Source of the DNA: Helicobacteraceae bacterium
GTDB taxonomy: Bacteria; Campylobacterota; Campylobacteria; Campylobacterales; Sulfurimonadaceae
Assembly (NCBI GenBank): GCA_027038835.1
Contig: JALWGC010000007.1
Location: 1-44,262 of the forward strand
DNA: 44,262 nt
Direction: 5' to 3'
Numbering within the stretch: the first letter of the stretch is position 1; every line of letters starts with the position of its first letter. The position numbers and the translations under genes were made by a program. The notes beneath the pieces were generated by a model that did not search any database, was not told the origin of the DNA, and worked only from the letters and a program-made list of their open reading frames with translations. This document shows positions 26,731-33,854 of this stretch, one piece after another.

Positions 26731-27655
26731 CAAATTTCTCCATATCGAATTTTTTTTCTAAATATTCTCGCATCACATCGTCCATTTCGGCACGAAAGTG
26801 GATCTGTTTTTTGGTTATCGGATGTTGCAAATACAGCAAATAAGCGTGAAGCAAAATCCGTTCCGAGCGGCTTTTGCCGATATTTTTCCCATACACCTCG
26901 TCACCGACGATGTGGCGGCTTATTTTCTCCAGATGCACACGTATCTGATGGGTTCTGCCGCTAAAGAGTTTGCATGCTATGAGTTGCTCTTTTTGATCAT
27001 GGGAGTATAGCAAGGACAAAAATGCGCTTTTTGCCGCTTTTCCCCCCTCCACGCAAGCCATCTTTATGCGGTTTGCCGGGCTTCTGGCTATTGGGCACTC
27101 GACCACTTGCAACTCCTCTTTAAGCGGCGGCGTAATCACCGCCAGATAGTAGCGACCCATCGTTTTTTCTTCGAGCTGTTTGGAGAGCTCCGTATGCGCT
27201 TGGTTCGTTTTTGCCACCACCATGACACCGCTTGTCCCCTTGTCGAGTCTATGAACGATGCCGTGACGCTCCTCGCCGCTAATGGTAGAGAGGGAGATAC
27301 CCTTTTTTTTCAACCAATCCACAAGGGTCGCCCCTTTGACGCTCGGTGCGGGGTGTACCGTTACGCCGCTAGGTTTGTTCAAAACCAAAATCGCTTCGTC
27401 TTCGTAAAGCACTTCGACATCGAAATCGACCTCTTGGTGCTCCTTTTTTTGCACTTTTGGCAAAACGACTCTCACTTTTTGTTCGTTTTTGAGTTTCAAA
27501 CCGGGTTTGAGACACTCTTTTTCATCGACGAAGACGTTTCCTTTTTTTATCAAAATCGCGACTTGCGACCTTGTTTGGGAAAGCTTGTTGGACAAGTATG
27601 TATCGAGCCGATTGGGCGACTCTACGTTAAAGTTCACGACCTCTTCCAAAAACAC
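26669..27655 (-). CDS. rluD: Pseudouridine synthase, RluD type
   Basis: An S4 RNA-binding domain (RLDTYLSNKLSQTRSQVAIL) is followed by the RluA-family catalytic motif GIVHRLDKGTSGVMVVAKT, whose Asp is the nucleophile, and SGRTHQIRVHL. It would modify 23S rRNA uridines (positions 1911/1915/1917 in E. coli RluD). The longest frame starts with GTG at 27655, but TTG at 27649 has a better-spaced GGGAG, so the true start may be six bases later. The last 62 bases overlap the lipoprotein gene, a long overlap for this genome. It is divergent from rodA. Confidence 0.93.
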   Translation of the reverse strand: MFLEEVVNFNVESPNRLDTYLSNKLSQTRSQVAILIKKGNVFVDEKECLKPGLKLKNEQKVRVVLPKVQKKEHQEVDFDVEVLYEDEAILVLNKPSGVTVHPAPSVKGATLVDWLKKKGISLSTISGEERHGIVHRLDKGTSGVMVVAKTNQAHTELSKQLEEKTMGRYYLAVITPPLKEELQVVECPIARSPANRIKMACVEGGKAAKSAFLSLLYSHDQKEQLIACKLFSGRTHQIRVHLEKISRHIVGDEVYGKNIGKSRSERILLHAYLLYLQHPITKKQIHFRAEMDDVMREYLEKKFDMEKFDENENTFGELFVRRFDAAAF

Positions 27656-27722
27656 TCTCCCGCTTCAATGAAAAATTTGCGCAATTCTACCATAATTCCA
27701 TCAACAATTTTCCACTTTGTGA

Positions 27723-27728
27723 TACAAT
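27723..27728 (+). promoter_or_regulatory. -10 box placing the rodA start at +1
   Basis: TACAAT (27723-27728) ends six bases before the rodA ATG at 27735. The intervening AAACCT holds no ribosome site. The predicted transcription start coincides with the A of the start codon, so the rodA mRNA may be leaderless. Confidence 0.5.
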
Positions 27729-27734
27729 AAACCT

Positions 27735-28847
27735 ATGTTTCGTTTCGATAAAAGTATTTTAACCCAGTTCGATTTTATCTCTATCCTTTTGATAGTGCCT
27801 CTTGTTGTCATATCCAACACACTTATCGCCGAAGCGATACCGGCACTCGCCCAAAAACAGCTTACTTATGTATCGATTTCGGTTTTGGTTTTTTTCTTCG
27901 TTTTTCTCATCCCTATACGACGTATAAGCTGGCTTATCCCCATCGCGTACTGGACGAATATCTTACTACTTTTGGCGGTGGAGTTTTTCGGACACTCCAG
28001 ACTCGGCGCGAAGCGGTGGATAGAGATCCCCTTCATCAACGCGACGATTCAGCCTTCGGAGTTCGTCAAACCTGCGCTGATTTTGATGCTTGCCTACCTC
28101 ATCCATAAAAACCCACCGCCAATAAACGGTTACAGACTCAAAGATTTCGCGAAAATGTCGGCTTTCATACTCATCCCTTTCATTCTCATAGCCAAAGAAC
28201 CCGACTTGGGAACCGCGACGGTATTGATGCTTATTGGATTTGGCATCTTGTTCTATGTCGGGGTGTACTGGAAAATCTGGGCGGTACTCGTTACGTTCGC
28301 GCTTTTGTTCATGCCCATAGCGTACAAGTTCTTGCTCCATGACTACCAAAAAGAGCGCATACGGGACTTTTTGAGCGAAAAGCCCTCCTACCACGTCCAA
28401 CAGTCCATCATCGCCATAGGTTCGGGCGGACTCACCGGCAAAGACAAAGAGGAAGCGACCCAAACGCGAATGAAGTTTCTCCCTATCGCCACAAGCGATT
28501 TCATCTTCGCTTTTTTGGTCGAAAGATTCGGTTTTTTAGGTGCTGCGGGTGTCATCATGCTCTATTTGCTACTTATTTTGCACCTTATCAGCATCAGTGT
28601 TTATAACAGCGACTACTACATAAAGGTCGTAACTGTCGGAATCGCTTTGATGATTTTTATCTACATGAGTGTCAATATCGCCATGACGATAGGGTTCGCT
28701 CCCGTAGTGGGTGTGCCGCTGCCGATGTTCAGTTACGGCGGAAGCAGTTTTTTGACCTTTATAACCCTTTTTGCGATCATGCAAAATCTTGTAAGTTTCA
28801 AATACAGAGACGAATATGAAGATATCGGCAAAAAAAGTTTTTTATAG
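27735..28847 (+). CDS. rodA: Peptidoglycan glycosyltransferase RodA (SEDS family)
   Basis: The 370-residue polytopic protein (about ten membrane helices) has the SEDS motifs GAKRWIEIPF, QPSEFVKPALIL, AKEPDLGTATVL and FSYGGSSF. The Asp in EPDLG is the catalytic residue. RodA polymerises glycan strands in the elongation complex with PBP2 and MreB. It is divergent from rluD, as in the C. jejuni region Cj1280c/mrdB. A coiled-coil gene of unknown function follows after 13 bases. Confidence 0.96.
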   Translation: MFRFDKSILTQFDFISILLIVPLVVISNTLIAEAIPALAQKQLTYVSISVLVFFFVFLIPIRRISWLIPIAYWTNILLLLAVEFFGHSRLGAKRWIEIPFINATIQPSEFVKPALILMLAYLIHKNPPPINGYRLKDFAKMSAFILIPFILIAKEPDLGTATVLMLIGFGILFYVGVYWKIWAVLVTFALLFMPIAYKFLLHDYQKERIRDFLSEKPSYHVQQSIIAIGSGGLTGKDKEEATQTRMKFLPIATSDFIFAFLVERFGFLGAAGVIMLYLLLILHLISISVYNSDYYIKVVTVGIALMIFIYMSVNIAMTIGFAPVVGVPLPMFSYGGSSFLTFITLFAIMQNLVSFKYRDEYEDIGKKSFL

Positions 28848-28860
28848 GATAACGAAATAG

Positions 28861-30117
28861 ATGGATTTTGAAAAACTGCAAAGCGAGTTGGAGCGTATTT
28901 TACAAAAACACACATCGCTTTTGCACAAAAACTACAACGGTAAAAAAGACCAAATCCTCCTCGAGGCTCCCCTCGTTCAAGCACTCAAAGAACATTTGAA
29001 CAAACACATCGAAGACGACAACCTGCTAAACGCTACGCTCAAAACGCTCCTTAGAGAGATTTTCGACCTCCAAGAGGAGGATTTGCTCATTTTCAAAAAC
29101 GGCATAATCTTCATCAAACTTGCAAGCACCCTCCCCCAAAAAATCCAAAACGGCAGAAAAGACGCCAGCGAAACCCGCTTCAACGGTTACGACGAAAAAG
29201 AACTCATAGCGTTTTACAACCAGTTTTTCACCCCAAAAGAGAGTCTCTCTCTCATCAAATCCGCCGCGAACGAGTTCGTCCAAACCCATCTACTTCAAAA
29301 CGGTATGGGAAACGAAGAGTACGAAAAAAAAGTTTTCGCATACCTCAAAGAGATCATCTACAACATACTCACGCAAAAATTCGACAACGAAGACGAGTTT
29401 CTCAAAGGGTTCGCCGGATATTTTCTACGTATCAATTTCGAAAAGGTTTTTAGAGAACTTGCGGAGATTCTCCTTGAAAAAATCGCTTTTGGAGAGCAAA
29501 AAATCGTCAACTTCTTGGAGTACTATTCCCATGAAGTGATCATCATAAACGGCGAAAAGTACACCCCGCCTCCTTTGATGAATCCGCAAGGGTTTCGATG
29601 GAAACTCACCTCCATCAGACCGATAGTACGCATCTACGTAACGAACCTGCAGCATATAAGGGAGATAAGAACGAAAATCGCGGAACTCAAGGCGAAGATG
29701 GACGCGCTGTACAAATCGAACGGTTCGATTTCATTGCTAAAACGGCAACGGATGCTTCAAGAATCGATAGAAAAAATAGAAAAAGAGATACGCCAAAAAC
29801 TCTCTCTAATCGAGCGCCTCTACGATGAAATGCTCTCTCAAAAACTCTCCAAGGAGAAGAAAAAAGAGCTTAAAAAAACTATCGAGCTCGAAAAGAACGA
29901 AACGGAAAAACTCAAAACGCAAATGCAGCAATACCAAAAAGCTCTTCTTCCAAGCACTACCATAATGCAGTACAAGAAACTCTACAAGGAGTACGAAGAT
30001 TTCAACAGAGAGTTGAAAAACAAATTCAAAATCTTGGAACAAAACCGTAAAAATTACGAAGAGATCCGAGCCGCGCTTGTCAAAGCACTCATTCAGAAAA
30101 AGAAAAAAATCGGCTAA
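28861..30117 (+). CDS. Unknown coiled-coil protein downstream of rodA
   Basis: The 418-residue protein has no signal peptide or membrane segment and no recognised domain. Residues 1-250 are mixed alpha/beta and acidic-basic, with the segment EVIIINGEKYTPPPLMNPQG near residue 230. Residues 265-418 are a long Lys/Glu-rich coiled coil ending in a basic tail (ALIQKKKKIG). It starts 13 bases after rodA with AGGATAACG as ribosome site, so it is almost certainly co-transcribed. A cytoplasmic partner or regulator of the elongation machinery is a guess from position alone. Confidence 0.75.
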   Translation: MDFEKLQSELERILQKHTSLLHKNYNGKKDQILLEAPLVQALKEHLNKHIEDDNLLNATLKTLLREIFDLQEEDLLIFKNGIIFIKLASTLPQKIQNGRKDASETRFNGYDEKELIAFYNQFFTPKESLSLIKSAANEFVQTHLLQNGMGNEEYEKKVFAYLKEIIYNILTQKFDNEDEFLKGFAGYFLRINFEKVFRELAEILLEKIAFGEQKIVNFLEYYSHEVIIINGEKYTPPPLMNPQGFRWKLTSIRPIVRIYVTNLQHIREIRTKIAELKAKMDALYKSNGSISLLKRQRMLQESIEKIEKEIRQKLSLIERLYDEMLSQKLSKEKKKELKKTIELEKNETEKLKTQMQQYQKALLPSTTIMQYKKLYKEYEDFNRELKNKFKILEQNRKNYEEIRAALVKALIQKKKKIG

Positions 30118-30148
30118 AACACCAAACTACCCTTAAGCCCTTTTTCGC

Positions 30149-30154
30149 TAAAAT
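30149..30154 (+). promoter_or_regulatory. -10 box for the SulP gene
   Basis: TAAAAT (30149-30154), in context CGCTAAAATTGCGC, precedes the ribosome site AAGGA (30170-30174) and the TTG start at 30181 with spacing that fits a short leader. Confidence 0.4.
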
Positions 30155-30180
30155 TGCGCACTTTTTTTCAAGGACGCGAT

Positions 30181-31719
30181 TTGTTCGATATACGAAGATA
30201 CAAACACGAAAACATCAAAAACGACATCCTTTCTGGGCTTGTCGTCGCCGTCGCACTCGTACCCGAAGCGATAGCCTTTAGTTTTATCGTCGATGTCAGC
30301 CCGATAGTGGGGCTTTATACCGCTTTCATCTTGGGGCTTGTCACCGCTTTGATTGGCGGAAAACCCGGCATGATAAGCGGCGCGACGGGAAGTGTCGCCG
30401 TCGTTTTGGTCGGACTCACTATCGAGGCTTCGGCACTCTTGCAAAAACAAGGGCTAAGCGGTGACGCACTCGCATTTGGCATACTTCAGTATATCACCCT
30501 TGCCGCGGTTTTGGCGGGAATCATACAAATCCTTTTTGGGGTATTCAAACTCGGTAAATTCATCCGCCTCGTTCCACAACCTGCGATGTACGGGTTCGTC
30601 AACGGTCTCGCCATCGTCATCGCTATGGCGCAGTTCAAGTTTTTCGAAAACCAAGGTTTTTTGATGTACCTTTTAGTCGCCGTGACGATGGGTATCATGT
30701 ACGCTTTTCCGAAAATAACCAAAGCTCTCCCCTCCGGACTCTTCGCCATCGTCGTCTTGACCCTTGTGGTGTATTTTTTCAAGCTCGATACCATCACCGT
30801 CGGAGACTTGGCAAATCTAAGCGAATTCAAAGGAAAATTTCCCCAATTCAGTGTTCCCCAAACGATTTTGAGTTTCGAAGCTATCAAGATGACCTTGCCT
30901 TATGCCGTAATCGTCGCGCTTGTCGGGCTTATAGAGTCGCTTTTGACCCTTTCTGTATTGGACGAGCTAAGCGGCAAACGAGGGAGTGCGAATAAAGAGT
31001 GTATAGCACTTGGAACGGGTAACGTGGCGTGCGGTTTCTTCGGCGGGATGCCCGGATGCGCGATGATTGGACAAAGTATCATCAACTACACTTCAGGCGG
31101 GCTTGGACGCCTCTCTGGGGTGACGGCGGCTGTGGGGCTGATGGTGCTTGTCGCTACGTTTACCGACCTGCTTAACATCATTCCCGTTGCCGTTTTGGTG
31201 GGAATTATGTTTATGGTGAGTATAGGGACGTTCGAGTGGTCGAGCTTCTCCCATCTCAAATACATGCCGCGAACCGATGCGTTCGTGATGGTCGCAGTTA
31301 CCATCATCACCATTTTTGCAGACCTCGCCGTAGCGGTGATAGCCGGAGTCATCATCTCCGCATTGGCGTTTGCGTGGAAACATGCACGCATATATGCAAA
31401 AACTGCTCTCGAAGAGGACGGTGCAAAAGTATATGAACTCGATGGACCGCTCTTTTTTGGAAGCGTAACGAGTTTTTACGATGTGTTCGATGTTGAAAAC
31501 GACCCGCAAAAAGTGGTCATCGACTTCAAAAACGCACGGGTTATGGACAGCAGCGGTGTAGAAGCGATAGACAAGATAACCGAAAAATACGAAAAAGCCG
31601 GAAAAAAACTACTACTTCGACACCTCAGCGCCGACTGCAAAGCGATACTCAAAAAAGCAGGACCGCACTGCTCCTACGAAGAGGACGACCCGACCTACAA
31701 AGTCGCCTACAACTTTTAG
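30181..31719 (+). CDS. SulP family anion transporter with STAS domain
   Basis: The product of about 512 residues has 10 or more membrane helices starting with DILSGLVVAVALVPEAIAFS, the SulP signature region, and GMPGCAMIGQSIINYTSGG. A C-terminal STAS domain (VVIDFKNARVMDSSGVEAID) follows. SulP proteins move sulfate, bicarbonate or other anions; the substrate cannot be told here. In a sulfur oxidiser, sulfate export or bicarbonate import are both reasonable. TTG at 30181 with AAGGA six bases upstream is preferred over the TTG at 30154. The last 105 bases are duplicated at 32469-32575. Confidence 0.92.
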   Translation: MFDIRRYKHENIKNDILSGLVVAVALVPEAIAFSFIVDVSPIVGLYTAFILGLVTALIGGKPGMISGATGSVAVVLVGLTIEASALLQKQGLSGDALAFGILQYITLAAVLAGIIQILFGVFKLGKFIRLVPQPAMYGFVNGLAIVIAMAQFKFFENQGFLMYLLVAVTMGIMYAFPKITKALPSGLFAIVVLTLVVYFFKLDTITVGDLANLSEFKGKFPQFSVPQTILSFEAIKMTLPYAVIVALVGLIESLLTLSVLDELSGKRGSANKECIALGTGNVACGFFGGMPGCAMIGQSIINYTSGGLGRLSGVTAAVGLMVLVATFTDLLNIIPVAVLVGIMFMVSIGTFEWSSFSHLKYMPRTDAFVMVAVTIITIFADLAVAVIAGVIISALAFAWKHARIYAKTALEEDGAKVYELDGPLFFGSVTSFYDVFDVENDPQKVVIDFKNARVMDSSGVEAIDKITEKYEKAGKKLLLRHLSADCKAILKKAGPHCSYEEDDPTYKVAYNF

Positions 31720-31760
31720 TTACTCGTCGCTTGCAACCTCTTTGGTATGTGCAAGCGGTG
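31615..31760. repeat. 146-bp direct repeat, copy 1
   Basis: This stretch is the 3' end of the SulP gene, its stop codon and the last 12 codons plus stop of the toxin gene on the other strand. It matches 32469-32614 at 145 of 146 positions; the sole difference is C at 31738 against T at 32592, synonymous in both minus-strand frames. The two copies flank the toxin-antitoxin pair. Confidence 0.97.
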
Positions 31761-32088
31761 TATCATCTTTGAATAATCTTTGGAAGAGTATATCTTCCAT
31801 ATTTCTACTTGCATCAACGACCGCAACAATAAAAATCTTATCACTTGCAATCTTGTAAATAATTCTCCATCTTTTATAGATAAGTTCTCTATATTTTAAA
31901 ACTCCGATTTGTTGCAGTTCGGGAACGACTCTTCTACTCATTGGAAAGGCTGATAAATCGTTACATTGATTTTTGATTTCAAAGAATATATCTTTAGCGA
32001 TTTCAATACTATCCGTTTTTATATACTCTATTATCGACTCTAAATCGAACTCCGCATTTTTTGTCCATATAACTTCAAAATCTTTCAC
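31720..32088 (-). CDS. RelE/ParE-family toxin with a captured C-terminal tail
   Basis: The 122-residue protein begins MKDFEVIWTKNAEFDLESII and contains the ParE-like YRELIYKRWRIIYKI and KIFIVAVVDASRNMEDIL strands. ParE/RelE toxins poison DNA gyrase or cut mRNA on the ribosome; this one looks closer to ParE. It normally would end near FQRLFKDD. Instead it runs in frame into the direct repeat and finishes with PLAHTKEVASDE, identical to the end of the EAL protein at 32574-33845. The start is GTG at 32088, three bases after the antitoxin stop. Whether the added 12-13 residues affect activity is unknown. Confidence 0.88.
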   Translation of the reverse strand: MKDFEVIWTKNAEFDLESIIEYIKTDSIEIAKDIFFEIKNQCNDLSAFPMSRRVVPELQQIGVLKYRELIYKRWRIIYKIASDKIFIVAVVDASRNMEDILFQRLFKDDTPLAHTKEVASDE

Positions 32089-32468
32089 TAACTATCCAAA
32101 AAGTTTTTTTTCCAAATTTTCAAACATTTTATCTTGGGGAATCACATCACCTTTTTGTATATCATTTTCACTTTGAATTATCATTTTCAATAGTGATAAA
32201 GAATTTCTCAAACTCTCATAACTTTTCATATCTTGAATGATGGCTTTCGCTTCACCATTTTGTGTTATTATGATAGGTTGTCTATTTTCATTTACGCTGT
32301 TTATGACATCGGCTGTTTTTGTTTTTAAATAACTTATAGGTTTTATAGTTTGACTAAATTGCATGACAATCCTCGCTAATTTTTTATAATGTATCGAATT
32401 TAGACTTAATTTGGTATAAACTATGTTTATTCTAAAGTTTTTAACTGTTTAACATACCCCTAAATATT
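31761..32468. mobile_element. 708-bp inserted toxin-antitoxin cassette
   Basis: The unique DNA between the two 146-bp repeats holds only a toxin gene (without its own stop codon), its antitoxin and about 100 bp of upstream DNA. It is visibly richer in A and T than the flanking SulP and EAL genes. No transposase, terminal inverted repeat or tRNA is present. Removing one repeat plus this segment (854 bp) restores a convergent sulP-EAL pair with abutting stop codons, so insertion is the simplest reading. The insertion mechanism is unknown. Confidence 0.75.
32092..32364 (-). CDS. Phd/YefM-type antitoxin
   Basis: The 90-residue protein begins with the DNA-binding Phd/YefM pattern (ISYLKTKTADVINSVNENRQ, PIIITQNGEAKAIIQDMKSY). 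Its acidic/amphipathic C-terminus would wrap the toxin. It should neutralise the downstream toxin and repress its own promoter. GAGGA lies seven bases before the ATG. The upstream 100 bp is AT-rich with several possible -10 boxes; no single operator stands out. Confidence 0.9.
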   Translation of the reverse strand: MQFSQTIKPISYLKTKTADVINSVNENRQPIIITQNGEAKAIIQDMKSYESLRNSLSLLKMIIQSENDIQKGDVIPQDKMFENLEKKLFG

Positions 32469-32575
32469 CTTCGACACCTCAGCGCCGACTGCAAAGCGAT
32501 ACTCAAAAAAGCAGGACCGCACTGCTCCTACGAAGAGGACGACCCGACCTACAAAGTCGCCTACAACTTTTAGTT
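32469..32575 (+). pseudogene. Orphan 3' fragment of the SulP gene
   Basis: This piece encodes only the last 34 or so residues of the SulP STAS domain (RHLSADCKAILKKAG through KVAYNF) and its TAG stop. It has no start codon, ribosome site or upstream domain. It exists because of the direct duplication and is not a gene. Confidence 0.93.
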
Positions 32576-32614
32576 ACTCGTCGCTTGCAACTTCTTTGGT
32601 ATGTGCAAGCGGTG
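32469..32614. repeat. 146-bp direct repeat, copy 2
   Basis: Second copy of 31615-31760 at an offset of exactly 854 bp. It contains a promoterless fragment of the SulP 3' end and the genuine 3' end of the EAL gene. Near identity means the duplication is recent or maintained by gene conversion. Confidence 0.97.
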
Positions 32615-33845
32615 CTCCTATGTAGTACCCTTGTACATAATCTATACCGATATTTTTGACATACTCGTAGATTTTTTCATCTGAGACAAACTCCGCGACC
32701 ACTTTTATACCTGATTTTCTGCATACATCCAAAATGGCATCGACGATAATCTGACTCTTTCTCGATGTAAGGATATCTTTGATGAACACTCCATCGATTT
32801 TCAGCAAATCGGGATGGAACTCTATAAGGCGCGAAAAGTTGGAGTTTTCCATACCGAAATCGTCTATGGCGACTTTGAAACCTATCTTTCTAAAACGTTC
32901 TATCTGCTCGACCATATTTCCCTCAGTCAAGGTTACGATATCTTCGAGAATCTCCAACACTATTCGAGATGGCTCGATGTTGTATTTTTCGACATGGAAC
33001 ATCAAGAACTCTTCGAGATACCCCAAGCGAATGTCGCTTGCCGTGATGTTGATAGAAAATTCGTAATCGTTGCCGGAAAACTCTTTGAATGCCGTTTTGA
33101 TGATGGAGCGGGTGATGAGCGAATGTGTTCCGGTAATGCGCGCTGCTTCCATGAAACGTATGGGAGAGATCACGATGTCGTCGTCTTTTATGCGTGCAAG
33201 ACATTCGAACTTCTCGATTTTGCCTGTTTTTACATTTTTGATGGGTTGATAGTAGGAGATTATCTTTTCATCTTCTATCGCTTTTTTGATTTTGTTTATC
33301 CAGTAAACGTTTTCTTGTTGTTCTTTGTTGTAGCCCTCTTTGGCAGTAAAGAGTTTGTAAGCCCCTTTTGAGTTGCGTCTTGCTTCTTTTATGGCGGTTT
33401 GCGCATGACTGAGCGTTATGATACCGTTCCCCATCGCCACGCCGATACTTACGGAAACTTTGAGCGAAGTCTGCTCGAGTTTTTTTACCTCCACTTCGGT
33501 TTGGTTGAAAAAAGATATCACCCCCATGGAGAACTCTTCGATTTCTCTAAAGTTCATGAACTGGTGTGTCAAAAAAACGAACTCGTCCCCATCGAAACGG
33601 AAAAAATGCATATGGGACAGCTTGAGCATATCCAAACCGGTTGCGACCTCTTTGAGTATCTCATCGCTGATCAAATAACCGTAAAGCCTGTTGTACGCCG
33701 AAAAATTGTCTATGTTGACCACGAAAATGGTCATGCGACTGCTTGAATGTTGCTCCAAATACTCTATCAAAGCATGTCGGTTGTAAAAGCCGCTAATTTG
33801 ATCCTTGTAATAATCCCACTCCCTTGAAAATACTACCTCTTTCAC
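32574..33845 (-). CDS. Soluble GGDEF/EAL protein with degenerate cyclase site
   Basis: The 423-residue cytoplasmic protein has an N-terminal GGDEF domain whose signature reads RFDGDEF (first Gly replaced by Asp, no RxxD I-site), so cyclase activity is doubtful. The EAL domain keeps FECLARI (E-x-L-x-R), AIDDFGMEN, LKIDGVFIK and VAEFV, so phosphodiesterase activity is plausible; the loop after DDFG lacks the usual GTGYSS. GTG at 33845 with AGGCGG upstream lies nine bases after the cytochrome stop, indicating co-transcription with that gene and flgH. Its 3' end lies in repeat copy 2. Confidence 0.9.
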   Translation of the reverse strand: MKEVVFSREWDYYKDQISGFYNRHALIEYLEQHSSSRMTIFVVNIDNFSAYNRLYGYLISDEILKEVATGLDMLKLSHMHFFRFDGDEFVFLTHQFMNFREIEEFSMGVISFFNQTEVEVKKLEQTSLKVSVSIGVAMGNGIITLSHAQTAIKEARRNSKGAYKLFTAKEGYNKEQQENVYWINKIKKAIEDEKIISYYQPIKNVKTGKIEKFECLARIKDDDIVISPIRFMEAARITGTHSLITRSIIKTAFKEFSGNDYEFSINITASDIRLGYLEEFLMFHVEKYNIEPSRIVLEILEDIVTLTEGNMVEQIERFRKIGFKVAIDDFGMENSNFSRLIEFHPDLLKIDGVFIKDILTSRKSQIIVDAILDVCRKSGIKVVAEFVSDEKIYEYVKNIGIDYVQGYYIGAPLAHTKEVASDE

Positions 33846-33854
33846 TAATACCGC

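Noticed and set aside
31236-31436. His/Arg-rich small frame inside sulP
   Set aside because: Out-of-frame reading of the transporter; no start context or family.
31615-32614. CRISPR or tandem repeat array
   Set aside because: Only two copies, 146 bp long, separated by coding DNA; no short regular repeats are seen anywhere in the window.
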